DNA of 9,015 nt, taken from the NCBI GenBank assembly GCA_045648605.1, contig JAZROG010000084.1, positions 1-9,015 of the forward strand, given 5' to 3'. The notes below the pieces were generated by a model. It was not told the DNA's origin. It was given only the letters and a program-made list of their open reading frames with translations, and ran no database searches. Shown piece after piece: positions 1-6,315 of this stretch. The DNA is from SIG710 sp045648605. Its GTDB lineage: Bacteria; Bacillota; Clostridia; Oscillospirales; CAG-272. The number at the start of each line of letters is the position of its first letter. Within the stretch, counting starts at the first letter, position 1. A program made the translations under genes and the position numbers.

Positions 1-6
1 ATAAAC

Positions 7-179
7 AGGAATTTGTCGGGCTCTTAGCCTTCCCCTTGAGGGGAAGGTGTCAACGCAGTTGACGGATGAGGTGTCAAAGCAAAAATGTTGAAAAATAAAG
101 AGTTTTAACCTTTCGAAAAACACCTCATCACCCGCTCTGCGGGAGCTCCCCCTCAAGGGGAAGCCAAAGATAAATTCCT
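7..179. repeat. MITE-like palindromic repeat element with nested hairpins
   Basis: The two ends are inverted copies of AGGAATTT (7-14 and 172-179), and a second inverted pair, GATGAGGTG (65-73) and CACCTCATC (121-129), lies inside. Each arm carries two hairpins. In the left arm, CCTTCCCC/GGGGAAGG closes a TTGA loop (28-47) and GTCAAC/GTTGAC closes a GCA loop (49-63). In the right arm, CCCGC/GCGGG closes a TCT loop (131-143) and a CCCC/GGGG stem with flanking pairs closes a TCAA loop (145-164). The centre (74-120) is AT-rich and non-coding. No transposase is present, so any movement would need one supplied in trans. From memory, similar CTTCCCCTTGAGGGGAAG repeats are scattered in gut Clostridia genomes; I could not verify this. 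It may also act as an RNA structure or bidirectional transcription barrier beyond the beta-galactosidase terminator. Confidence 0.7.
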
Positions 180-186
180 ATTCACG

Positions 187-221
187 AAAAAAATACAGGG
201 AGCGACACAGAGTCGCTCCCT
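187..221 (-). terminator. Intrinsic terminator of the beta-galactosidase gene
   Basis: A perfect stem of GGGAGCGAC (198-206) and GTCGCTCCC (212-220) closes a five-base loop and can be extended by one A-T pair (197/221). On the minus strand it is followed by GTA and then seven T (193-187). It begins seven bases after the stop codon at 230-228, the expected place for a rho-independent terminator. The plus-strand side (TAAATTTTTA) is a weaker T-run, so activity towards the right is possible but less likely. Confidence 0.9.
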
Positions 222-227
222 AAATTT

Positions 228-3200
228 TTAAATATCCGTATAATTGAAGGGGTCAATATTTTCCGCAAAAACCGGAACAAGACGGAAGGTGAATTTGAAA
301 TTCTTCTCGTCAAAGCGAAATTCTCCCACAAGCGGACCTCCGCATGAATTCGAGCCAATTCCGTCATGGCGGTAATCGATATTCACACAGGTCTCCTTCA
401 TAGGAACAAGCTCAAAATCGTGTGCGGTTTCGGCAAGCTGCTTTGGAGTATAATGCGAAGCATTGAAGCTGATATCCTTGCCGCCCGCTGTCTTCGCCGC
501 AAGAAGTCCGTGTCCCGCATAGGAATATACCATTGTCCATTTTGTATCTGCATGAGCCATATTCTCCTGAGGACGTACATAATGCTCAAAATGCTTATGG
601 ATCTCGGAGAAATAAACGCCCATCTTCGATGCATGACGCTTATCCATATAGCTTTCAGCATCTCCTCTTCCGAAATATTTCAGTTTTTCGGTGTCCTCGG
701 GCATAATAAATTCAAATCCGAATCTGGGCAGATGAATTGCATTCTCACCCACCTTAACATCCATATCTATCTTAACTCCCGCTCCTGCACTGAAGCTGTA
801 TATGACCTTTGCATCGAGAATGATCTCTCTTGAAGGTGCGCCAAGTGAGAGAAGCGCCTCGATCTGCGGGTTTTCGTCGCTTCCCGAAAGCTTGACATAA
901 TGGCAGAATGTAACAGCTCTGTCATATCCCCTTGCCATCCAATCTCTCTTGATATTTCTGTCATTATCTGTGGGGGCGCGCCAAACCGTGGGACGCATCG
1001 GAGATAAAAGAAGCTCTCTGCCCGATGCATTTATCGAGGTGATAAGTCCGCTTGAACGGCTAACGGTATAAACCGCATCACCTGCACTTACCTTAATTTC
1101 CTTTTCATCCATTTGGGTGAAAATACAGTCGGAAATACGCGCCTCGGCACAGCCCTTATGCTCCTCGCAAAGTGCGATCTGATGGAATCCGATCTCATAG
1201 CCTGCATCAGCCCATTCCTTTGTACTGTTCTGTCTTACTGAAATGTCAAGATAGGTATATCCGTCAAGAGTTATATCCGAGATAGGGAGAACATATGTTC
1301 TGCGTGTCTGCGGAGCAATGTTAAGCGCTGTGATCCTGCCTTCCTTTATCACCCTTCCGTTTCTTGTAACCTTCCAGAAAAGATCAAGGTCTTCAAGCGA
1401 CTTGAAGAAGCGGAGATTCTTTATCTGAAGCTTACCGTTCTCATAATTTGTAACAGCGAAGGGCTTTATCACCTGCTTCAGCTCCATAAGACCGCTATGC
1501 ACTCTTCTGTCGGGATAAACAAGACCGTCAACGCAGAAATTTTCATCGGTTGAGAAATCACCGAAGTCGCCGCCATAAACATAATGAGGATCGGCATACT
1601 TATTCTCGCCCGTTGCAACCGAATGGTCGGTAAATTCCCAAACACAGCCGCCGAAAAATTCGTCGTGCTTGTAGATATAATCCCAATACATCTTGAAGTC
1701 GCCGGGGCCGTTGCCCATTGCATGAGAATATTCACAGAGGTAGAACGGAAGATTATTGCCCTTGCGCTCAATATGGTTATTCTTCACTTCCTCATAGGTG
1801 GGGTACATACGGCTGTCGATATCAATATAATCAATACCCACATCCTCGGAGCAAAGGAATGACTCATTCGGGCAGACGATTCTGCGGCTCATATCCTCGC
1901 AATGGATATAGCTGCCGGGCATTTTACCGTGGATATAATCCGCCATAACTCTCTGATTTTTGCCGATTCCGCTTTCATTTCCGAGAGACCACATAATAAC
2001 GCATCCGTGATTTTTGTCCCTCTCGAACATACGAACTGCTCTGTCAAGATATGCTTCTGTCCATTCATCGGAATTTGTAAGGTCATCCCAATGATTTTTG
2101 CCACATGAGCTATAATTCATGCCGTGGCATTCAAGGTCTGTTTCGTCAACAACATAAAAGCCGAGTCTGTCGCAAAGCTCAAGGAATCGGGGATCATTTG
2201 GATAGTGGCTGGTTCTTATGGTGTTTATATTGTGGCGCTTCATTATGTAAAGATCGCGGAGCATATGATCCATAGGCGTTGCAGAGCCAAGATAAGGATC
2301 GCTGTCGTGACGGTTCACACCCTTAACCTTTACCTTTTTACCATTGATATATACAACTCTTTTTATAGTTTCCATTCTCTTGAGAGCAAGATAGATGCAG
2401 ATATGCTCTGTGCCCGAGGAGATGATGAGAGCATTGAGCCTTGGATCCTCATCATTCCAAAGAACGGGGTCCTTGATGGAAATGAGTGCCTTGCCCTCTT
2501 TATTTACTGCCATTTTTCCTGTGCAAAGCTCCTCTCCTGTGGGAGAAATAAGCTTATATGAGGCATCGCATTTTCCGTTTGAGGTGAAGGTAAGCTCAAT
2601 ATCAGCTCTGTCAAGCTCCCTTGCGACCTCCTGTCTTGCGTAGATATCCACGATATGAACAGGATCTCTCATAAGGAGGAAAACCTCGCGGAAAATTCCG
2701 CTGTAGCGGAGTTTATCCTGGTCCTCGAGATATGAGCCGTCACACCATTTGAGAACGAGCACCTTGAGAGTATTTTTACCCTTTGAAACAAAAGGTGTGA
2801 TATCGATCTCGCTTGTCATATGGCTGACCTGACTGTATGCGGCAAATTTATCATTTACAAAGAGATAGAAGCAGGAATCAACGCCCTCAAAATTAAGATA
2901 GAGGGACTTTTCCTTCATCATCTTCTCTGTAACATTAAATGAACGAACATAAAGTCCGCAGGGATTCTCATTTGGCACATGGGGCGGATTTATGGGGAAG
3001 GGATAATTGATATTCATATAATTTGGAGTATCATACCCTCTCTCGTACATAACCTGCCAGCTCATGGGAACGGTCAGCTTATCAAAGCCGTCCGTGGTAA
3101 AATCCTCGGCACAAAAATCATCTATTTCCGTAATGGAATTATAATATTTAAAATCCCAATCGCCGCAAAGTGAAATAAAATTTGCACTTGCGGTACGGTC

Positions 3201-3311
3201 TGATGTCTTTGCCTTTCCCGCACTCTGATAAGGGATATAATATGCTCTCGGTGCTTCGCATCCCACATGGAGAGCGGCAAGAGATTTGTGATATTCAAAA
3301 TTAAAATTCAT
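228..3311 (-). CDS. lacZ: Beta-galactosidase, glycoside hydrolase family 2 (LacZ type)
   Basis: Hydrolyses terminal beta-D-galactosides such as lactose in the cytoplasm; no signal peptide is seen. The 1027 residues match the length of classical LacZ (about 1020). In order I see the jelly-roll sugar-binding domain (about 40-220, with MSWQ at 83-86 and DGSYLEDQD at 191-199), the Ig-like domain (about 220-315), the TIM barrel (about 315-615), a second Ig-like region (about 620-725) and the C-terminal beta-sandwich (about 740-1015, with RAPTDND at 778-784). Within the barrel, GVNRHDSDP is at 331-339, the acid/base is Glu446 (SLGNESG) and the nucleophile is Glu527 (LCEYSHAMGN). The start at 3311 has AGGAG six bases upstream. 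An in-frame ATG at 3452 was rejected because that extension would run through the previous terminator and this gene's own promoter. It stands alone between its own promoter and terminator. The gene symbol rests on family and length only; natural substrates could be plant or host galactosides. Confidence 0.95.
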   Translation of the reverse strand: MNFNFEYHKSLAALHVGCEAPRAYYIPYQSAGKAKTSDRTASANFISLCGDWDFKYYNSITEIDDFCAEDFTTDGFDKLTVPMSWQVMYERGYDTPNYMNINYPFPINPPHVPNENPCGLYVRSFNVTEKMMKEKSLYLNFEGVDSCFYLFVNDKFAAYSQVSHMTSEIDITPFVSKGKNTLKVLVLKWCDGSYLEDQDKLRYSGIFREVFLLMRDPVHIVDIYARQEVARELDRADIELTFTSNGKCDASYKLISPTGEELCTGKMAVNKEGKALISIKDPVLWNDEDPRLNALIISSGTEHICIYLALKRMETIKRVVYINGKKVKVKGVNRHDSDPYLGSATPMDHMLRDLYIMKRHNINTIRTSHYPNDPRFLELCDRLGFYVVDETDLECHGMNYSSCGKNHWDDLTNSDEWTEAYLDRAVRMFERDKNHGCVIMWSLGNESGIGKNQRVMADYIHGKMPGSYIHCEDMSRRIVCPNESFLCSEDVGIDYIDIDSRMYPTYEEVKNNHIERKGNNLPFYLCEYSHAMGNGPGDFKMYWDYIYKHDEFFGGCVWEFTDHSVATGENKYADPHYVYGGDFGDFSTDENFCVDGLVYPDRRVHSGLMELKQVIKPFAVTNYENGKLQIKNLRFFKSLEDLDLFWKVTRNGRVIKEGRITALNIAPQTRRTYVLPISDITLDGYTYLDISVRQNSTKEWADAGYEIGFHQIALCEEHKGCAEARISDCIFTQMDEKEIKVSAGDAVYTVSRSSGLITSINASGRELLLSPMRPTVWRAPTDNDRNIKRDWMARGYDRAVTFCHYVKLSGSDENPQIEALLSLGAPSREIILDAKVIYSFSAGAGVKIDMDVKVGENAIHLPRFGFEFIMPEDTEKLKYFGRGDAESYMDKRHASKMGVYFSEIHKHFEHYVRPQENMAHADTKWTMVYSYAGHGLLAAKTAGGKDISFNASHYTPKQLAETAHDFELVPMKETCVNIDYRHDGIGSNSCGGPLVGEFRFDEKNFKFTFRLVPVFAENIDPFNYTDI

Positions 3312-3317
3312 TTTTAT

Positions 3318-3322
3318 CTCCT
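3318..3322 (-). promoter_or_regulatory. Ribosome binding site fixing the beta-galactosidase start
   Basis: AGGAG (in AAAAGGAGAT, 3325-3316) lies six bases before the ATG at 3311. It supports translation from this ATG and not from the in-frame ATG 47 codons upstream, which sits at the edge of a terminator stem. Confidence 0.9.
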
Positions 3323-3350
3323 TTTCGGTCGAAAAATCTTTGTTATTATA

Positions 3351-3379
3351 ATTATATTGCAAAAACGCCCCCATGTCAA
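3351..3379 (-). promoter_or_regulatory. Consensus sigma-A promoter of the beta-galactosidase gene
   Basis: TTGACA (3379-3374) and TATAAT (3356-3351) both match the vegetative sigma-factor consensus exactly and are separated by the optimal 17 bases. Transcription should begin near 3344, giving a leader of about 33 bases before the ATG at 3311. A perfect promoter of this kind is normally held in check by a repressor, which fits the repeated boxes overlapping and flanking it. Confidence 0.88.
3353..3365 (-). repeat. Direct repeat box, promoter-proximal copy (TTTTTGCAATATA)
   Basis: This 13-base sequence is repeated exactly at 3418-3406, 53 bases upstream, close to five helical turns. This copy covers four bases of the -10 hexamer (3356-3353), so a protein bound here would block polymerase. 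A reversed CAATATA half-site lies between the copies (3377-3383) and overlaps the -35. An operator role is inferred; AT-rich sequence also gives chance repeats. Confidence 0.45.
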
Positions 3380-3389
3380 TATAAATTAT

Positions 3390-3404
3390 TTGCAAGCGAT
3401 ATAA
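3390..3404 (+). promoter_or_regulatory. Candidate catabolite-responsive element (cre) for CcpA
   Basis: TTGCAAGCGATATAA matches the Firmicutes cre pattern WTGNAANCGNWNNCW at all specified positions except one (A in place of the late C). It lies just upstream of the -35, centred about 53 bases before the predicted transcription start. CcpA control of a beta-galactosidase gene is common in Firmicutes. LacI-family regulators share the central CG, so this could instead be the operator of a local LacI-type repressor encoded outside the window. Confidence 0.4.
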
Positions 3405-3405
3405 A

Positions 3406-3418
3406 TATATTGCAAAAA
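3406..3418 (-). repeat. Direct repeat box, distal copy (TTTTTGCAATATA)
   Basis: Exact copy of the box at 3365-3353. Its T-run coincides with the end of the U-tract of the preceding terminator, so part of the match may reflect terminator sequence and not a binding site. The GCAATATA core and what follows form an imperfect 18-base palindrome with TATATCGC (3413-3396), which strengthens the case for an operator. Confidence 0.4.
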
Positions 3419-3452
3419 ACAAAACGATGGGACTGCCCAAAAGCAGTCCCAT
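3414..3452 (-). terminator. Intrinsic terminator closing the envelope gene run
   Basis: A perfect 10-base stem, ATGGGACTGC (3427-3436) with GCAGTCCCAT (3443-3452), closes a six-base loop. On the minus strand it is followed by CG and then TTTTGTTTTTT (3424-3414). It starts four bases after the stop codon of the CapA-type gene (3459-3457). It separates the envelope operon from the beta-galactosidase gene although both point the same way. Confidence 0.92.
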
Positions 3453-3456
3453 AATT

Positions 3457-4644
3457 TTATTTAAGATAATCGGGTAAAAATTCAGACGAAACAGTTTTTG
3501 TTACATAAGAACGTAACTTTTGGGTGGTAGTTGTTTTACCGTAATATATAAGTCCGTGGCTCTTTGCCATTTCCTCTGTAAAATTCTCCATCAGATGCAC
3601 GGAATTTTTATAGAACGAGCGATTATAATAATAGACAGTTGGCACAAGAATGGGATTTTCGATGGAAAGCTCACCATCCTTACGCACGATGTCAAAGGTA
3701 ATTATTCCGCCCACCATATTGTAGTCGTTAGGCTGCTCCGCGGCGAAATTTCCAAGCGAATAAACACAAAGCATTTTGTTTCCGTCTTTCTCTATCCACT
3801 CAACAGGCTGAAGAACATGGGGATGATGCCCTATAATAACGTCAACTCCGAGACCCGCCATCATATTTGCAAGTCTTTTCTGATTTTCATTGGGCTTGAA
3901 ATTATATTCCGCTCCCCAATGCATAGAAACGAAAACAAGATCTGCAAGCTCATTTGCCTTCTTCACCTGCTCTGCAATGACCTCTTCATTCTCATAAGGA
4001 ATTACGATATCCGAGCCACTTTTAAGCTTAAGTCCGTTTGTACTGTATGTGAAGGACAAAAGTGCGATCCTTATCTCCTCTGCTTCATAAATGCGGATAT
4101 TATTGAAATCATCCTCATTAAGATATCCGCCGATGGTGGTAACGGGCAAAGTATTCCAAAACTTTATCGTCTCCTCAAGACCGCTTGTACCCGCATCCAG
4201 CATATGATTTGTGGCGAGATTGACGATATCAAAGCCTGTCTCAATAAGATCGTATGCAAGATCCCTCGGAGTATTGAAATGAGGATAATCGTCATAGCCG
4301 AAGTCCTCACCCGCCATGGGGGTTTCCTGATTTATAAAAGCAATATCAGCATCCTCTATAATATGCTTTATATTCTCATAAAACGGGGCATAATTATATT
4401 CCCTTCCGCCCTCAACAGCGCTCTTTTTCGCGTCGCGATTGGAGCCGTAATACATAATATTGTCTCCGCATCCCGCAAATGTAAGGGTAACATCGGGCGG
4501 ATAAGGCTCGGGAAATGAAATATCAAGCCTTTCATGCTCCTTTTCCTTATCAAGAATATCGGGAATTCTGTTTACATCTCCCACATCGCCGCAAGCGCAG
4601 AGAAAAACCATGAGAAGAAGCAAAATCACAAAAAATTTTTTCAT
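3457..4644 (-). CDS. CapA/PgsA-family lipoprotein (metallophosphatase-like fold)
   Basis: 395 residues. The N-terminus is a lipoprotein signal: MKK, a hydrophobic run to about residue 15, and lipobox LCAC with Cys18 as the lipidated residue. The mature protein should therefore sit on the outer face of the membrane. The CapA domain spans about 52-340, with the family motifs GCGDNIMYYG (58-67), INQETP (104-109), NLATNHMLDAG (142-152), SMHWGAEY (240-247), IIGHHPHVLQPVE (270-282) and YSLGNF (295-300). Relatives include PgsA/CapA of poly-gamma-glutamate capsule synthesis, but many clostridial members lie outside any pgs operon, and no PgsB or PgsC ligase is present here, so poly-glutamate synthesis is not supported. 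It is last in the operon. Its ATG follows the preceding TAA after one base and has only a weak purine-rich Shine-Dalgarno (about GAAAGATAAAAG), which suggests translational coupling. Confidence 0.9.
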   Translation of the reverse strand: MKKFFVILLLLMVFLCACGDVGDVNRIPDILDKEKEHERLDISFPEPYPPDVTLTFAGCGDNIMYYGSNRDAKKSAVEGGREYNYAPFYENIKHIIEDADIAFINQETPMAGEDFGYDDYPHFNTPRDLAYDLIETGFDIVNLATNHMLDAGTSGLEETIKFWNTLPVTTIGGYLNEDDFNNIRIYEAEEIRIALLSFTYSTNGLKLKSGSDIVIPYENEEVIAEQVKKANELADLVFVSMHWGAEYNFKPNENQKRLANMMAGLGVDVIIGHHPHVLQPVEWIEKDGNKMLCVYSLGNFAAEQPNDYNMVGGIITFDIVRKDGELSIENPILVPTVYYYNRSFYKNSVHLMENFTEEMAKSHGLIYYGKTTTTQKLRSYVTKTVSSEFLPDYLK

Positions 4645-4645
4645 A

Positions 4646-5206
4646 TTATTTTTCTTTTATCTTTCTTTCAATGGCGTTCCATGCCTTATCGACGATAACA
4701 ACGCCCAAAATACCAAATATTATACCCAAAACGATGGCGCAAAGCACATCGGTGGGATAATGAACATAGAGATATAGTCTTGAAAAAGCGATAAGCACCG
4801 CAAGCACAAGAGCGGGGATTCCGAATCTCTTATCTCTTATCATAAGAACGGTTGCAACCTCAAAGGAGGCAAGAGTATGTCCCGATGGGAAAGAGCCGTC
4901 ATGAAGAGGCGCAACAAGGAGAAGCGCACGCATTGCCTCATTCACATCATATGGGCGAATTCTGCCGAAAAGAGGCTTCATTAACATATTTACAAGCACA
5001 AGCCCTATGATGAGTGACATTCCCGCCATAAGTCCTGTTTTTCTTGTTCTCTTAAAGATAAGAAGCACAACCGCTACCGCTATCCAACCGAGTCCGTGGT
5101 CGGCAAAGGCTGTTATAACAGGCAAAACGGCATCGAGAAAGCCGCATTTCAGATTTTGAATGGCATCAAGCCATCCAAGCTCAAATTGATTTAAAGCATC
5201 AAACAT
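4646..5206 (-). CDS. PAP2-family membrane lipid phosphatase (undecaprenyl-diphosphate phosphatase type)
   Basis: 186 residues with about five or six membrane segments and no signal peptide. All three PAP2 signature motifs are intact: K77-x6-RP (Arg84-Pro85), FPSGH at 106-110 (catalytic-loop His110) and SR-x5-H-x3-D at 142-153 (Ser142, Arg143, His149, Asp153). Compact bacterial members of this kind commonly dephosphorylate undecaprenyl diphosphate or phosphatidylglycerol phosphate on the outer membrane face. Beside a polyprenyl glycosyltransferase, recycling of the C55 lipid carrier is the best inference, but the substrate is not encoded in the motifs. GGAGG lies eight bases before the ATG. 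The gene begins 17 bases after the stop of the preceding gene, and its stop is one base from the CapA-type start. Confidence 0.92.
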   Translation of the reverse strand: MFDALNQFELGWLDAIQNLKCGFLDAVLPVITAFADHGLGWIAVAVVLLIFKRTRKTGLMAGMSLIIGLVLVNMLMKPLFGRIRPYDVNEAMRALLLVAPLHDGSFPSGHTLASFEVATVLMIRDKRFGIPALVLAVLIAFSRLYLYVHYPTDVLCAIVLGIIFGILGVVIVDKAWNAIERKIKEK

Positions 5207-5213
5207 TTTTACG

Positions 5214-5221
5214 CCCTCCCC
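5214..5221 (-). promoter_or_regulatory. Strong ribosome binding site of the PAP2 gene
   Basis: GGGGAGGG, with its GGAGG core (5219-5215) eight bases before the ATG at 5206, lies in the 17-base gap after the upstream stop (5226-5224). It allows independent initiation inside the polycistronic message, unlike the weak site of the following CapA-type gene. Confidence 0.85.
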
Positions 5222-5223
5222 AA

Positions 5224-6315
5224 TCAGTTATTTGTTCTGTCATAGATAAGGTATTTTCCGTCCACCATTCGGAGATAGAAGGTGGCATCCATTGTATCTC
5301 TGTAGTCCTCAAGACGCTTTCTTTTCAGAATGTGTGTAAGCTTCACACGGCAAGAGAAGGTGTTTTCATCATAACGGTAAAAATCACTTGCCTCAACATT
5401 CTCAAAATCATAGCTGTCGTGGTCGATAACCGCCCACTGGAGAGTCGAACGGATAGAATTATAAAGCTCTGTACCCTTTTCAAAATACGGATTCAGCTTT
5501 GCGAGAGTAGTATCATTTTGCATATATGAAGCAAACATCTTTGCCGCCTCGATAACGAATTCACCTTGTTCCGCCTTCAGCGCTTCATCATATATCAGCC
5601 TTGTATAATAAAGCTTATCGGATTCCACAAATCCAAGCTCTATCTCATTTCCGTCCGCATCGCAAACCTTCACCTCAGGCTCCGAGGTAAGTCCGTCAAC
5701 GCTGTACATAGTAAATCTGATGCCCTCTACCCCCTCGGGCATATGGGCATTGCTCTCATGTGAAATATTATCCTGTGTAATGTGGGATTCGTCAAGCGGA
5801 ACACCGTTCACATAAGGCACCGAGCCTTTTATTGCCTTGATCTTTACCGAAGCATCCGCGCTGTAAAACAGCTCAAAGCTATCAAGAGCATATTTTGAAA
5901 AGCCCTTTTCGCTTTTTTCGCCACTTACAGAAAGGGTAAAGGAAGCAACCTTTATATCCTTCTCATCCTCGGTATATTTTACGGCATATTTTACGCTGTC
6001 TGTATCCATTCCCGATGAAATGCTGTAATATGAAAGCTCCCTTCCCTCGGTGAGCGAGGAAATATAATCTGCCAGCATCTCATCCGTCTCATATTTGCTC
6101 TTATTCAGAGAAGAATGCCCTATTATAGAAAGATAGTCACCCGCCTCAAAATATTTTTCAAAAACCTCATCGGCAACATATTTTGGCTGAACGCTTTCAT
6201 AATCCGCAAGATATCCCCTTACTATGAAAAGAGCAGCAGCAAGAGCTGCAAGAGCAATCACCCAACAAATTATAAGCACAAGATAGAATTTAGGCAGTCT
6301 TTTCTCATTCTGCAT
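5224..6315 (-). CDS. Single-pass membrane protein of unknown function, possibly TcaA/NTF2-like
   Basis: I do not recognise a named family with confidence. The 363 residues begin with a short basic segment (MQNEKRLPK) and one membrane segment (about 10-33), followed by an extracytoplasmic region of about 330 residues. Two parts can be told apart. A middle region near 157-175 (VKIKAIKGSVPYVNGVPLD) recalls the small beta domains of TcaA-like proteins. The C-terminus (about 240-360) ends in beta strands, with SCRVKLTHIL and TFYLRMVDGKYLIYD, as in NTF2-like folds. No catalytic motif or lipobox is seen, so a binding or scaffold role in the envelope is a guess. The ATG at 6315 is preferred because GGAGG lies eight bases before it. 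The in-frame ATG at 6330 overlaps that GGAGG and has no usable site of its own. From 6315 the gene overlaps the upstream glycosidase by 11 bases, suggesting coupled translation. Confidence 0.75.
   Translation of the reverse strand: MQNEKRLPKFYLVLIICWVIALAALAAALFIVRGYLADYESVQPKYVADEVFEKYFEAGDYLSIIGHSSLNKSKYETDEMLADYISSLTEGRELSYYSISSGMDTDSVKYAVKYTEDEKDIKVASFTLSVSGEKSEKGFSKYALDSFELFYSADASVKIKAIKGSVPYVNGVPLDESHITQDNISHESNAHMPEGVEGIRFTMYSVDGLTSEPEVKVCDADGNEIELGFVESDKLYYTRLIYDEALKAEQGEFVIEAAKMFASYMQNDTTLAKLNPYFEKGTELYNSIRSTLQWAVIDHDSYDFENVEASDFYRYDENTFSCRVKLTHILKRKRLEDYRDTMDATFYLRMVDGKYLIYDRTNN

Noticed and set aside
7..179. CRISPR repeat or phage attachment site reading of the palindrome.
   Set aside because: Only one pair of inverted arms is present, with no regular direct repeats or spacers, and no integrase or tRNA gene is nearby.
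366..833. Open plus-strand frame of 155 codons within the beta-galactosidase gene.
   Set aside because: Shadow of the GH2 C-terminal domain, with no ribosome binding site and no domain signature.
3312..3452. 47-codon N-terminal extension of the beta-galactosidase from an in-frame ATG at 3452.
   Set aside because: It would run through the terminator stem, the promoter and the AGGAG site; it has no ribosome binding site and no family similarity. The methionine at 3311 fits the LacZ start.
3520..4518. Open plus-strand frame of 332 codons opposite the CapA-type gene.
   Set aside because: The opposite strand encodes a protein with every CapA motif. The plus-strand frame is Cys/Ile/His-rich without recognisable domains and has no promoter or binding site that I can see.
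3457..4644. Capsule poly-gamma-glutamate synthesis locus, on the basis of the CapA family.
   Set aside because: No PgsB-type ligase or PgsC-type membrane partner is present. CapA-family proteins are common outside such operons.
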